Shown here: one piece after another, positions 33,461-42,898 of the stretch
Layout: each line of letters opens with the position of its first letter
Position numbering within the stretch: position 1 is the stretch's first letter
NCBI RefSeq assembly: GCF_023347235.1
Contig: NZ_CP094467.1
Location: 248,001-312,000 of the forward strand
Direction of reading: 5' to 3'
DNA: 64,000 nucleotides
Origin: Faecalibacterium sp. I4-1-79
Lineage (GTDB): Bacteria > Bacillota > Clostridia > Oscillospirales > Ruminococcaceae
The notes under the pieces: model-generated
Told to the model about the DNA's origin: nothing
Databases searched by the model: none
Seen by the model: the letters and a program-made list of their open reading frames with translations, nothing else
Position numbers and translations under genes: made by a program

Positions 33461-33537
33461 TTTCTTTTGCATCAAGCAGAGAAAGACCGCTTTTGCCTCA
33501 TCACAGTATGCTTTATACATGAACGATAAATCCATAA

Positions 33538-34785
33538 TTATTTGGGGAGCTTGGATTCTCCCAAAAGGTTCGCAATGACCCCAGCCGACCCTTCCTTGCT
33601 CTTGTAATCGAGATGTGCGTAGATGTCAGCGGTGGTAGAAAAGGTACTGTGCCCCAGCCACTCCTGAACCTGCTTCATGGATACGCCGTTCATCACCATC
33701 AGGCTGGCACAGCTGTGGCGCAGATCGTGGAAGCGGATGCGCTTCAGCCCGTACTTGGTCAGAAACCAGTCGAAGTGCTCCGTCACGAAGTTCGGGCGGA
33801 TCAGCTTGCCTTCCTGATCGGTGCAGACGAAATCCAGATACTCAGTGCTGTAGCTCTTCTTGAACAGCTTGCGGTAAAGCTGCTGTTTTTCCTTCTGCTT
33901 CAGAAGTTCTTCTTCCACAGCCGGGATCAGCGGCAGGGTGCGGCAGCTGGTCTTGTTCTTCATCACATCGCTGACCACAGGAACGTACTTGCCGTTCACC
34001 AACTGTTCCGTTACCTTGTGATTGATGGTGATGGACTTGCGCTCAAAGTCGATAGACGACCACTTCAACCCCAGTACCTCGCTGCGGCGCAGGCCATAGT
34101 AGGCCGTAATGAGGATGCACAGGTGCAGGGGGTCATCCTGTGATACTTCCAGCAGCTGCTGGACTTCATCCTTGGAGTAGAAGTTGGGCCGGAAGCTGTT
34201 CTTCTTCGGGCGGTCAACTTTCAGCATCGGGTTGGTTTCCAGATAATCCTTGCGGACGGCATCCTTGAACGCTTTACCGAAGATGGCGTGGTAGTGAATG
34301 ACCGTGTTAGTGGTGTAGCCCTCCAGCAAGATCTTCTCCTGAAACTCATCCAGCACCTGCGGCGTGACCTCGCACAGCTTCAAGCCCAGCGGCTCAAAAT
34401 ACTGCGTAATGCGCCCGGTGATCATCCGATTGTAGCTGATAAAGGTTGCAGGCTGGATGGATGCTTTATGGATTTGCACCCACTCGTTGAGATAGTCCAG
34501 AAACAACATCTCCGACTTGTTGACGGGCTGGAGGGGCAGCGGCAAGGGCTTGGCGGTTTTAGCGTCTACTTTTTCGTAGGTGCCTCCCCGCCCCGTGGGC
34601 AGCTCCCCGGTCTCATCATAGTGGAGCAGCACTTCCCGGAGCATGGATTCCGCCTTGCGCTTGTTGCCCCGGACGGTCAGACCTGTGGAGATCCACTTGA
34701 TCTTCCGCTTGCCGTTGGCATCATAAAGATTGATCACGAAATAGAAACGTCCATTTTTCTCTTGGACAGACCCTGTAGTTTTCAT
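33538..34785 (-). CDS. int: Tyrosine-type site-specific integrase
   Basis: 415 residues from the ATG at 34785 (AAAGGAGG upstream; the ATG one codon earlier is also possible). N-terminal arm-binding domain (GSVQEKNGRFYFVINLYDAN), SAM-like core-binding domain near residues 95-190, catalytic domain with ITAYYGLRRSEVLGLKW (first arginine), HDLRHSCASLMV (HxxR) and WLGHSTFSTTADIYAHLD (histidine and tyrosine nucleophile). All active-site residues are present. It lies 109 bases from the tRNA and points towards it, the usual arrangement for tRNA-targeting elements. Confidence 0.93.
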   Translation of the reverse strand: MKTTGSVQEKNGRFYFVINLYDANGKRKIKWISTGLTVRGNKRKAESMLREVLLHYDETGELPTGRGGTYEKVDAKTAKPLPLPLQPVNKSEMLFLDYLNEWVQIHKASIQPATFISYNRMITGRITQYFEPLGLKLCEVTPQVLDEFQEKILLEGYTTNTVIHYHAIFGKAFKDAVRKDYLETNPMLKVDRPKKNSFRPNFYSKDEVQQLLEVSQDDPLHLCILITAYYGLRRSEVLGLKWSSIDFERKSITINHKVTEQLVNGKYVPVVSDVMKNKTSCRTLPLIPAVEEELLKQKEKQQLYRKLFKKSYSTEYLDFVCTDQEGKLIRPNFVTEHFDWFLTKYGLKRIRFHDLRHSCASLMVMNGVSMKQVQEWLGHSTFSTTADIYAHLDYKSKEGSAGVIANLLGESKLPK

Positions 34786-34802
34786 CATAAACCTCCTTTG
34801 GG

Positions 34803-35078
34803 TCAACAGGCGTGCTGTCCGTTGCTGCACCCACAGCATACCACATCCAGCGGCGGATTTCCAGCCGGGAAGGTGCTCTGTCCGGTGAGCAGGAACTCGA
34901 TCACGCTCAGCTTCGGGATACGGTAGGTGCGGCCGATTTTAAGCGCAAACAGGCGGCGGGAACGGATCAGTTCCCCGACCGTGTGGCGGTTCAGACCAAG
35001 CATCTCCGCAGCCTGCTGAAGGCTGACGGCATCGGGGTAACCGGGAAACATCTGGGAATAGGCATCGTTAAACTTCAT
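34803..35078 (-). CDS. xis: Excisionase-type helix-turn-helix protein
   Basis: 91 residues from the ATG at 35078 with AAGGAG 6 bases upstream. The winged-helix excisionase signature is AVSLQQAAEMLGLNRHTVGE, then LIRSRRLFALKIGRTYRIPK, as in MerR-like Xis proteins. The C-terminal tail is cysteine-rich (VVCCGC). The stop is 17 bases before the integrase start, so both form one operon. It should direct excision together with the integrase. Confidence 0.85.
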   Translation of the reverse strand: MKFNDAYSQMFPGYPDAVSLQQAAEMLGLNRHTVGELIRSRRLFALKIGRTYRIPKLSVIEFLLTGQSTFPAGNPPLDVVCCGCSNGQHAC

Positions 35079-35958
35079 GGGCACTCCTTCTGCATAAGTA
35101 GTTTAAGATCAAAAGTGTGTGCCACCTGCGGTTATATCCTTTGCAGCAAGGCTGCGGTCAGGCGGCAATGTAAAGAGAGCTGACAGTAGTTTCAACTCTC
35201 GCATCGCAGATAGACTTGCAGCCCATCTGCGTCAATATGATATAGGTCTCCCATATTCGCCCTCGGCACCCTAGGAGTGGGGAATCGTCCAGCAACGGAT
35301 TCACACCGCACCATTGGCATTTCAGCCACCCCGTCTTCGTTATGACCGGGCTGCGAGTTACAGAAGTACCTTTTGTGAAGTACCGGACGATTGAACTATT
35401 CTGTTTTCAAAGAACAGAGTTTTATAGAAAATCTTCGGAATTTAAGGCTTCCGAAAAATTGTCCCTCTAATTGGTAGGCATCGAGAAAGGCCAAAAAGTA
35501 ACCCGAAAAAGAAATTTGTTAAAAAGTTCTTGGAAAATATAGCCGAAGTAGCTTCTTGGTTAAAATAACGTCGGTCCATGGGGTGACCGATGGAGGGCGA
35601 AACTTTGCAACAATGGCGGTGCCTGAAGTTGAAAGTGGTCTTGAAAAAAGATGCCCTCAATAGGTAGCCGACGAAAAAGGCCAAAACGTAGCAATGCTTT
35701 TGAAAATTAACAAAAAAGTCACAATTTGCATTTGCAAATCGTGCGTCTGCTATTAAACGGAATTGTCATAATAATCATACGAGTACAAGCAAACCTTCGT
35801 GAAAGAAGATACTCCGAAGAAATACCCCTCTATATACGAGCCCACGAAAAGGGCTATTCTGCACCCACAACTTACAATCTGTAACCAAGATGTAATCATT
35901 CAAATCGATATTCGCCAAAAAAGAAGGCTGGATTTCTCCAGCCTTCCAAAAGAATGTA
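35079..35958. other. Leader and non-coding region left of the cargo
   Basis: 880 bases without a convincing gene. 35160-35402 is open on the minus strand (includes WLKCQWCG) but has no start codon or ribosome site and may be a decayed gene. TTCTTTGAAAACAGAA (35397-35412) is a dyad. An imperfect 37-bp direct repeat is at 35464-35500 and 35654-35690 (28 of 37 identical). TCGGTC / GACCGA (35571-35590) forms a hairpin. A terminator for the DUF188 gene is at 35926-35948. Confidence 0.5.
35926..35948 (-). terminator. Terminator after DUF188 gene
   Basis: GAAGGCTGGA / TCCAGCCTTC stem with an A-rich left side, 11 bases beyond the DUF188 stop. Confidence 0.65.
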
Positions 35959-36396
35959 TCAATAATTTTTGCTCAGAGTCTTCTCAAGCGTGTCCGCAAA
36001 CCTGACATCCTGCTCCTTCGTCCGCTTTGGGCTCCCCTTGGGGTGCTTTCCGGCAAGAAGGAGCTTTTTGTTTTCATAACGCCGAAGCATGAGAGCGTCT
36101 ATGTTGTCGGCGGTGTATTCCAGACCATTCTGGTTCAGCACTCGGACGCGCTTGGCAAGGCACATACTCGCCAGCCCGTAGTCCTGTGTTACGACAATAT
36201 CACCCGGTTTTACCCGGTTGACGAGAGCAAAGTCTACGCTGTCCGCTCCTTTGTCGAACACCAGCGTCTGCGCACCTTCCCGCTCGATTTGGTGAGCGGT
36301 GTCGCACAGGATGATGACCGGAACGCCGAACTGCTTTGCAATCTGCAACGTCAGAGCGACGACCGGGCAGCCGTCTGCATCGATCAAAATGGTCAT
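35959..36396 (-). CDS. YaiI/YqxD (DUF188) family protein
   Basis: 145 residues from the ATG at 36396. MTILIDADGCPVV, DTAHQ, TLVFDKGADSVDFALVNRV and DIVVTQDYGLASMCLAKRV show the conserved aspartates of this PIN-like nuclease family. Its start overlaps the esterase stop by four bases (ATGA), which means coupled translation. The last 37 bases of the gene and flanking sequence (35955-35991) also occur outside the island at 53678-53714. Confidence 0.88.
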   Translation of the reverse strand: MTILIDADGCPVVALTLQIAKQFGVPVIILCDTAHQIEREGAQTLVFDKGADSVDFALVNRVKPGDIVVTQDYGLASMCLAKRVRVLNQNGLEYTADNIDALMLRRYENKKLLLAGKHPKGSPKRTKEQDVRFADTLEKTLSKNY

Positions 36397-37076
36397 GTGT
36401 GGTCCTCCATCGTCCACCGAAAGGCTTTCGCGGTACGCAAATCAGCGTCCTTAAAGTGCCCGCCGCTGTTCCATTCAAGGGTGCAGTCTGTGCCACGCTC
36501 TGCAAGTCGGCTGTGCAGGGTGCAGATGCTATCTCCTACCGCAGCCATGACGGCGTTTTTCGTGTGCTCTTCCTTGTCGCCAAGGCTCAGATAAATGTGC
36601 TGTGCCTGTATCGGGTGCTGCTGTTCAAACTCCATCCAGCCCGGAAACCACACAGAGGGGGATGCGGCAGCGATACCATAGAACAGATTTGTCTGGGTGG
36701 ATGCCCACAACGCAAACAATCCCGCCAGCGAGTAGCCGCCTAGAATGATTTTGACGTTTTCCGGGAGACGAAACTGCTGCTTCAGCGTGGGAACGACCTG
36801 TTCCGTCAGAAAGCGCAGGGTGTCCGTAGCATTGCCGCCGAAGCCTTGTTTTCCCCACACAGCAGGGGCTTCCCACGGAGAAAGTGCATCGTTCCAGCTT
36901 TCCACCGGGATGGCCGCAAACAGAAAGTGGTGCGCACTCTGTGCAATAGCGGTAACCTCACTTTCCATGCTTTGCAGCTCATGTTCGCCTGTCATTTGGA
37001 GCAGTAGGTATTCTGCATGGGCTTCGCCGTAAATGAGGCAAGGTCTGTTCCCGATTAGCATTGTCTGTGCGGTCAC
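36393..37076 (-). CDS. Alpha/beta-hydrolase (putative esterase)
   Basis: 227 residues from a GTG at 37076, selected because GGAGG is 8 bases upstream and a good promoter is just ahead; the longer open frame runs back through promoter and hairpin DNA. Nucleophile elbow ILGGYSLAGLFALWA, with the serine in GYSLAG. The likely histidine is in WNSGGHFKDAD. It resembles the Fes/IroE-type esterase family. It forms an operon with DUF188. It has no export signal, and its link to the defence cargo is unclear. Confidence 0.75.
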   Translation of the reverse strand: MTAQTMLIGNRPCLIYGEAHAEYLLLQMTGEHELQSMESEVTAIAQSAHHFLFAAIPVESWNDALSPWEAPAVWGKQGFGGNATDTLRFLTEQVVPTLKQQFRLPENVKIILGGYSLAGLFALWASTQTNLFYGIAAASPSVWFPGWMEFEQQHPIQAQHIYLSLGDKEEHTKNAVMAAVGDSICTLHSRLAERGTDCTLEWNSGGHFKDADLRTAKAFRWTMEDHT

Positions 37077-37110
37077 TGCGACGTCCTCCTGAAAAATTTT
37101 TGATGAGTCC

Positions 37111-37140
37111 AGTATAACAGCTGCGAGCGGAATTGACAAT
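37111..37140 (-). promoter_or_regulatory. Promoter of esterase-DUF188 operon
   Basis: On the minus strand TTGTCA (37135-37140), 18 bases or fewer of spacer, then TATACT (37111-37116 read in reverse). Confidence 0.6.
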
Positions 37141-37160
37141 TCAGATGGATGCAATAGCTT

Positions 37161-37472
37161 CTGCAAGCAGTGCTTCGTGGTACCATTCTGGTACGCTGAA
37201 GCTCTCTTGCAAGCAATGTCTTTGTATATACAAAGCCCCTTGCCTTGTAAGAGCTTGTTGGGCACAGCCCAAACCTGTTGTTCTGCATCGTGCCGATGCA
37301 GGCTTCGCGTTTCTGCAAAACGCTCTTTCAGCACTCCGCAGGAGTGCGCGGCTATCACGGGACGTGATGTTCACAGGGATTGGGATTGCATCCCAACAAG
37401 CAGAATACGCACGGCAAATTTGCAATGCCATGCGTGTTTGAGCCTTTGTATATACAGAGGCACTGCTTGCAG
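37161..37472. repeat. Hairpin array bounded by inverted repeats
   Basis: A perfect 13-bp inverted repeat (CTGCAAGCAGTGC at 37161-37173 and its complement at 37460-37472) encloses ten short hairpins: 37180-37194, 37220-37235 (CTTTGTATATACAAAG), 37258-37272, 37284-37300, 37307-37323, 37331-37347, 37354-37368, 37380-37396, 37408-37434 and 37443-37460. The first and last TATATAC hairpins are inverted copies of each other. This could be a miniature mobile element or a structured RNA; no protein is encoded. Confidence 0.65.
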
Positions 37473-37560
37473 ATGCTAGAGCAATCAACAAATGCAAACT
37501 GGATTTTTTGTGAAAAGATACAGGAAAGACAATGAGATTGGTGTTTTGAGTCAAAACGCA

Positions 37561-37589
37561 TTGCCTGCGAACGCGGCAGAGAGTATACT
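37561..37589 (+). promoter_or_regulatory. Promoter of Z1/AIPR defence operon
   Basis: TTGCCT (37561-37566), 17-base spacer, TATACT (37584-37589). A further TATAAT is at 37594-37599. The first start codon is at 37655 with GAGG six bases ahead. Confidence 0.55.
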
Positions 37590-37654
37590 TTGATATAATA
37601 AATCATAAGTTGTCGAAGCACTACTTGTCCTTAGCAGAAAGAAGATGAGGAATC

Positions 37655-39136
37655 ATGGCAAAACTGAAAGCGAACAAACCGACTGCGGATGTCCTGATGA
37701 ATTCCATGCGTGCGATGGGATATTCCTTTGAGGCAGCGATTGCGGATATTGTGGACAACAGTGTCAGTGCACAGGCCCGGAACATTGTGCTGCGATTTCC
37801 GATAGACCCATCCGACTGCTGCGTTGCTGTCTGCGATGATGGTATCGGAATGAATAAGAAAGAACTGCTGGATGCTATGAAATATGGCAGCCAGCTGAAA
37901 TCCGCCAATCGTTCTGAGGATGATCTTGGAAGATTCGGGCTCGGAATGAAAGCAGCTTCTCTGTCTCAGTGCCGCCGGTTGACTGTTGCGAGCAAAAAGG
38001 ACGGTAAACTTTCGGCCTATATATGGGATCTGGACATCATTGAGGAAAAGAAAGATTGGTATATGGTTGACTGCTCAAAGGAGCAGATTGCGGAAATCCG
38101 ATATGTTGACTTCCTGAGCGACAAAGAAAGCGGAACGATTGTTCTTTGGGAGAATTTTGATCTTATTGAGAAGTCGAGTGGAAATGTTTACGCAGAACTC
38201 GGAAAACACCAGAACGCAACAGCAGAGTATTTGTCCTTGATTTTCCACCGGTATCTGAATGGTGAGGGCCGGAATCCACTGACGATCATGGTAAACAATT
38301 ATAAACTGACAGGATTGGACCCTTTCCTTGAAAATCACAGAAAAACGAATGTCCGCAGAAAAATTGAAATTCCAATCAAGGATTCTGAAGGAAAGGAACA
38401 GATTGTAAGCGTTCAGCCATTTGTTCTGCCCTTCCAGAAAGACCTGAGTGCAGAAGATAAGAGATTGTCTGGTGGGATTGAAAATTATCGGGCAAAGCAG
38501 GGATTTTATATTTATCGGAACAAACGGTTGATAATCTGGGGAACATGGTTTGGCAGACATCGGGATGAACTGACAAAGTATGCCCGGATCAAGGTTGATA
38601 TTCCGAATTCACTGGATGACATCTGGGGAATTGATATCAAGAAGCAGCATGCCACAATTCCGGCGATTATCCGCAACCGCCTGACGAAAGCTGTTGACGA
38701 AGCAATGGATCTTGCAGCGAAGGCACAGACCTATCGCGGACGGGTTGAAAAAGTGGATGAAAAGGTTGACTACATCTGGGACCGCATAAAAGAACGGGAT
38801 AACCAGTTCGTATACAGGATCAACCGGAATTCCCGGATTTTTGACCTTCTGAAAGAAAAAGTGGATGATGAAACATGGAACCGACTGGATATGGTGCTGG
38901 ACGAAATCGAGAATTCGGTTCCCTATCAGCAGATTTATATTGACAAGTCGCAGAACCGCGTTGATGATACTGTGGATGATGAACGGGTTGCTGAAATTGA
39001 GAGCAAGGCCAGAATTCTGATAAAGATGTCCATGGATATAGGCGCAACTGATCGCAATGCTGTGATCGGACGCCTGTTCCAGTCTGAACCGTTCTGCAAA
39101 TATCCGGAGTTGGCGGAAAAACTCAGGGAGGCATAA
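37655..39136 (+). CDS. MORC/MutL-like GHKL ATPase of Z1 defence system
   Basis: 493 residues. GHKL motifs: FEAAIADIVDNSVSA (Glu26, Asp34-Asn35), DDGIGM (61-66) and GRFGLGMKAASLSQC (Gly95, Gly97, Lys99). A second domain (about 220-330) resembles the S5-like domain of MutL and MORC proteins, followed by a charged helical C-terminus. ATP-driven dimer closing on DNA is the expected activity. It is the first gene of a tightly packed operon with Z1, PD-(D/E)XK and AIPR proteins, the arrangement predicted by Iyer, Abhiman and Aravind (2008) to be a restriction-like system. Confidence 0.85.
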   Translation: MAKLKANKPTADVLMNSMRAMGYSFEAAIADIVDNSVSAQARNIVLRFPIDPSDCCVAVCDDGIGMNKKELLDAMKYGSQLKSANRSEDDLGRFGLGMKAASLSQCRRLTVASKKDGKLSAYIWDLDIIEEKKDWYMVDCSKEQIAEIRYVDFLSDKESGTIVLWENFDLIEKSSGNVYAELGKHQNATAEYLSLIFHRYLNGEGRNPLTIMVNNYKLTGLDPFLENHRKTNVRRKIEIPIKDSEGKEQIVSVQPFVLPFQKDLSAEDKRLSGGIENYRAKQGFYIYRNKRLIIWGTWFGRHRDELTKYARIKVDIPNSLDDIWGIDIKKQHATIPAIIRNRLTKAVDEAMDLAAKAQTYRGRVEKVDEKVDYIWDRIKERDNQFVYRINRNSRIFDLLKEKVDDETWNRLDMVLDEIENSVPYQQIYIDKSQNRVDDTVDDERVAEIESKARILIKMSMDIGATDRNAVIGRLFQSEPFCKYPELAEKLREA

Positions 39137-39137
39137 A

Positions 39138-41966
39138 ATGGGACTCGATATTGAGAAGGTCGCCATGCTGACAGGTATGGTCGATAAGCTGGTACAGATG
39201 AAACATGTGGATAATGCTCTGGATGAAAGTGTTGTTGAGGAGCTTATCCAAAAAGCATTATTCATCAGCGATGTGCCTTACAGTGATGATGAAATTGCAG
39301 CCGTCAAACGGGATATTGCCTATAAATATCAGATTCAAGCACGTCCTGGCCAGAGCATTTTGGCAGATTATGAGCAAGCCAACTGGTATGACGACAGAAA
39401 AGCTGAAATTCAGCAGAATTTCTGGACACGATACAAGAATTATCTGATTGACGAAAAGCATTTCAGCCCGAACGTGGTCAGTACGCTGGGTAATGACACG
39501 TTGGATCAGAAGCTGATGAATTATATTCTGGATCCGAAGGCGGACTACGGAAAACCTGTACTGAAACGCGGCCTGATTATCGGCGACGTACAGTCTGGAA
39601 AGACTTCGACCTATATCGGCTTTATCTGCAAAGCGGCAGATGCAGGCTACAAAGTGTTCATTTTGCTGACCGGCACGATCGAATCCTTGAGGAAACAGAC
39701 ACAGGAGCGAGTGGAAGAAGGATTTATTGGTATTGATATGTCGGCCAATACTACCGGAGGAAAACGCGTTGGCGTGGGTCTCGACAACAAGCCGATACAT
39801 GCAATGGCATTGACCTCCCGCGCAAGTGATTTCCGTGGGAACTCCAATAAAATAGCAATGTCGCTTGGCAAGGATAAGGATGCTGTTGTCTTTGTCATCA
39901 AGAAGAATACCACAACGCTCACCAAGCTGACGAAATGGCTGATTGACCTGAATGCTGATCCGCGGACACATAAGATTGATATGCCGATGCTGATGATTGA
40001 TGATGAGGCGGACAATGCTTCCATCAATACAAGTTCCGATAAAGAAGATCCGACCAAAATCAACAAGCTGATCCGGAAACTGGCTGATGTGTTCACAAAG
40101 TCCAATTATGTCGGATTTACAGCAACACCGTTTGCCAACGTTTTCATCGATCCGGAAACAACGGAGAAAATGGAAACGCATGACCTTTTCCCGGAAGATT
40201 TCATTGTGGCGCTTCCGACACCCAGCAACTACATCGGACCAACAAGAATTTTTCCGAAGGACGCAGAATTCCATTCGCAATTGGTTTATATAACGGATGC
40301 AGGCCGGGAAGAAGAAGACGGCTATTCTTTCTATTTCAAGCACAAAAAGGACTGGAAAGGCAAACTCCCGGAAAGCATGACAGATGCCATCTATGCCTTT
40401 TATCTGGCGAATGCAATCCGTGATCTGCGGGGTGATCAAAGAGAGCATCGGTCTATGCTGATCAACATTTCCCGGTTTGTCAAGGTCCAGAAGTATATCA
40501 AGGAAATTGTCGAGAAGATTCATGCGGAAGCATACCGGTCGCTGAAGTATAATCTTTCCAGTGACTTTGAACTGTCCATGAAAGACCCGGTGCTGAACCG
40601 GATTTACAAGGTCTGGCAGAGTCAGTATGAAAAATGCGGATTTACATGGGATGAAGTTGCAGCAGCGCTTTTCGATGCAATGGAGAAAATCCAGATCAAG
40701 GTTGTGAACAGCTCCAGATCTTCTGAAAAGCTTGAATATCCGAAAAATGAATCTTTGCGTGTGATTGCAATCGGTGGTCTGGCACTGTCCCGTGGTCTGA
40801 CGTTGGAAGGACTCATCATCAGCTATTTTTACCGGAATACTTGTACCTATGATGTTCTGATGCAGATGGGACGCTGGTTCGGATACCGGCGCGGATATGA
40901 AGATCTTTTCCGTATCTGGACGCATAAGGCATCTGCGGAGTGGTATGCGGAAATCGCGGATGCGACTGAAAAACTAAAGGAAGATATGGTGTTGATGCGG
41001 GATCTGGGGCAAAAACCGCGTGATTTTGGTATCCGTGTACGGAACAACTCGACAGACCTCAATAATACGGCCTATAACAAAATGCGCAATGCCACGGATG
41101 AGTTTGATGTGAGCAGCTACTTTGGAAGTATTGTTGAAACACCATATCTCCGGTTTGATGTGGAAGCCCAGAAAAATAACTTCCGGGCGGTGACAGATCT
41201 TGTAAGCGAGTGTCTCTCCAGAGGATATAGGTTTGAGCGCAGGGCAACAGGTTCCGGAAGAAAAGGCCGGTATGTGTTGTCGGATGTTCCGAAGGAATTG
41301 ATAGTAGAACTCATTGATAGGCTCTCCATATCGAAGTACAGCTCGTATTTCAACACAAAGCAGATCTCGGAATTCCTGAGTGGATGCACAGACGCATCCA
41401 TAGATGTCTTTGATGTTGCTTTTATGGACGGAGAAAGTCCGGATAAGGTGGCAGATGTCTGCGGTCAGAAAATTACCTGTGTCGAACGAAAAACCTGTAT
41501 TATCGACAGTGAACTTGACAGACTGAGTATCGGCAGAAAAGGTAAATTGGGAGGCCCTGGAGATGGTTTGGTGGGAATTGTTGATTTCAATGGGAAAACT
41601 GCAGAAGAAATCATTGAAAATGCCAAGGCATCTTTCCGTAAATTCTATGAAAAAGAAAAAGGAGTACCATTTGATAAGACAAGGGTATATCCATCGGAGA
41701 CATGGTTCCGCTTTGTTGTGGACAGAAAACCACTTCTGCTGATTTATTTGATTGATGTTGGTGTAGCGGAGGAAAATCAGAAAAAACAAGAAGCAGAATT
41801 CAAAGCTGCAATGGGAAATACGCCGGCAGTAGGTCTGGCATTGGGTCTGCCACGCAATGATGAGGAAGCAGGGCTTACATCCACCCGTTATAAGGTCAAC
41901 CGTGTCTATAACTGGTTTGATCGGGAGGAAATGGAAGATATCCTTGCAGAAGGAAGGGAAGAATAA
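39138..41966 (+). CDS. Z1 domain superfamily II helicase-like protein
   Basis: 942 residues. Walker A GDVQSGKTSTYIGF (about residue 149), Walker B MLMIDDEADNAS (about 285), motif III-like YVGFTATPFANVF (about 325) and motif VI QMGRWFGYRRGYEDLFRIW (about 575) define the Z1 family (Pfam Z1, PF10593). GLALSRGLTLEGLIISYFYR is also characteristic. It should move along or remodel DNA. One base separates it from the ATPase stop, and its own stop overlaps the next start (TAATG). Confidence 0.9.
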   Translation: MGLDIEKVAMLTGMVDKLVQMKHVDNALDESVVEELIQKALFISDVPYSDDEIAAVKRDIAYKYQIQARPGQSILADYEQANWYDDRKAEIQQNFWTRYKNYLIDEKHFSPNVVSTLGNDTLDQKLMNYILDPKADYGKPVLKRGLIIGDVQSGKTSTYIGFICKAADAGYKVFILLTGTIESLRKQTQERVEEGFIGIDMSANTTGGKRVGVGLDNKPIHAMALTSRASDFRGNSNKIAMSLGKDKDAVVFVIKKNTTTLTKLTKWLIDLNADPRTHKIDMPMLMIDDEADNASINTSSDKEDPTKINKLIRKLADVFTKSNYVGFTATPFANVFIDPETTEKMETHDLFPEDFIVALPTPSNYIGPTRIFPKDAEFHSQLVYITDAGREEEDGYSFYFKHKKDWKGKLPESMTDAIYAFYLANAIRDLRGDQREHRSMLINISRFVKVQKYIKEIVEKIHAEAYRSLKYNLSSDFELSMKDPVLNRIYKVWQSQYEKCGFTWDEVAAALFDAMEKIQIKVVNSSRSSEKLEYPKNESLRVIAIGGLALSRGLTLEGLIISYFYRNTCTYDVLMQMGRWFGYRRGYEDLFRIWTHKASAEWYAEIADATEKLKEDMVLMRDLGQKPRDFGIRVRNNSTDLNNTAYNKMRNATDEFDVSSYFGSIVETPYLRFDVEAQKNNFRAVTDLVSECLSRGYRFERRATGSGRKGRYVLSDVPKELIVELIDRLSISKYSSYFNTKQISEFLSGCTDASIDVFDVAFMDGESPDKVADVCGQKITCVERKTCIIDSELDRLSIGRKGKLGGPGDGLVGIVDFNGKTAEEIIENAKASFRKFYEKEKGVPFDKTRVYPSETWFRFVVDRKPLLLIYLIDVGVAEENQKKQEAEFKAAMGNTPAVGLALGLPRNDEEAGLTSTRYKVNRVYNWFDREEMEDILAEGREE

Positions 41967-42898
41967 TGACAGGCGTCATGGAGGAACGTTTTGCGGCTTT
42001 TCTGAGACCCGGATATTTTTCGAGAGTGGACAATCAGCATCCGTTGGAATTGTACATTGGTCTGGACGAAAAAGGGCGAAAAGCCATCGAACTCCGGGCA
42101 AGGTTCACAGCCCGAAAAGTGACGGGCACATCGGCTATTGATGTGAATCAGTACAAGAATGAAAAATACAATACAATCCGTTTTTCCTTGTGCGATGAAG
42201 AGATAAAAGGATTGTTCTTCAAATTTTGCGATGACCTGATAGAGCAATCGCGTGGCATCAGCGACAAGGGGCAAGGATATCAGACCATTGTCAACCGTTT
42301 TTTCCAGTGGAAGAAACTGTTTGTGGGTTCCAAACATGTATTCCTTACAGAACCCGAAATCATGGGGCTGATCGGAGAAATCCTGTTCCTGCGTGGGAAA
42401 CTGGCAGAACAGATCGGGCTGGAGAATGCGCTGAAGAGCTGGAGTGGGCAGGAACTCACACATAAGGACTTTTCCTATGGAGATTCGTGGTATGAGGTAA
42501 AAACCATTCACCGTGGGATACCGGCAGTGAAGATATCCTCCATCGAGCAGCTTGAAAGCAGCACGGACGGAGAACTTGTGGTTTTCTTTCTGGAAAAGAT
42601 GAGTGCCGCTTACAATGGTGTGAATCTCAACAAGCTGATTCTGGAGACAAGAAGCCTTTTTGCATCGGATGAAGACCGGAATGATTTTATGGCAAAGGTT
42701 GCCCTTCAGGGATATGTGTACAATGACTACTATGATGACTTTATCTATGAGATAAGAAGCTGCAACCGGTATCGTGTGACAAACGGTTTTCCGAGATTGA
42801 CGCATGAGTTGCTGCCAGAGGCAATCTGCAAGGCATCGTATGAAATTCTGCTTCAGAAAATTGAGCAGTACAAACTGAAAGATCAAGAGGCCGTATAA
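41966..42898 (+). CDS. PD-(D/E)XK motif protein (DUF4420)
   Basis: 310 residues. Nuclease motif in the middle: GLIGEILFLRG (Glu138), HKDFSYGDSWYEVKT (Asp168/Asp173, Glu177-x-Lys179). This matches the PD-(D/E)XK family often found with Z1 genes and is the likely DNA-cutting subunit. Start and stop overlap the neighbours by one base each, so the four genes are translated as a unit. Confidence 0.88.
   Translation: MTGVMEERFAAFLRPGYFSRVDNQHPLELYIGLDEKGRKAIELRARFTARKVTGTSAIDVNQYKNEKYNTIRFSLCDEEIKGLFFKFCDDLIEQSRGISDKGQGYQTIVNRFFQWKKLFVGSKHVFLTEPEIMGLIGEILFLRGKLAEQIGLENALKSWSGQELTHKDFSYGDSWYEVKTIHRGIPAVKISSIEQLESSTDGELVVFFLEKMSAAYNGVNLNKLILETRSLFASDEDRNDFMAKVALQGYVYNDYYDDFIYEIRSCNRYRVTNGFPRLTHELLPEAICKASYEILLQKIEQYKLKDQEAV

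Larger units (their letters stand above)
37077..37654. other. Non-coding region with promoters and a hairpin array
   Basis: 578 bases between the divergent esterase and defence operons. It contains the esterase promoter (37111-37140), the hairpin array (37161-37472) and the defence-operon promoter (37561-37589). Open frames across it have no ribosome sites. Confidence 0.6.

Noticed and set aside
35160-35402. Small protein gene with WLKCQWCG on the minus strand
   Set aside because: No start codon near the 5' end of the frame and no ribosome site; at best a decayed gene.
35442-35684. 80-codon minus-strand frame
   Set aside because: It consists largely of the two imperfect direct repeats and has no ribosome site.
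37161-37472. Retron-type RNA next to defence genes
   Set aside because: No reverse transcriptase gene is present in the island.
37141-37554. Open frames across the hairpin array
   Set aside because: No ribosome sites, and the sequence is dominated by inverted repeats; treated as non-coding.
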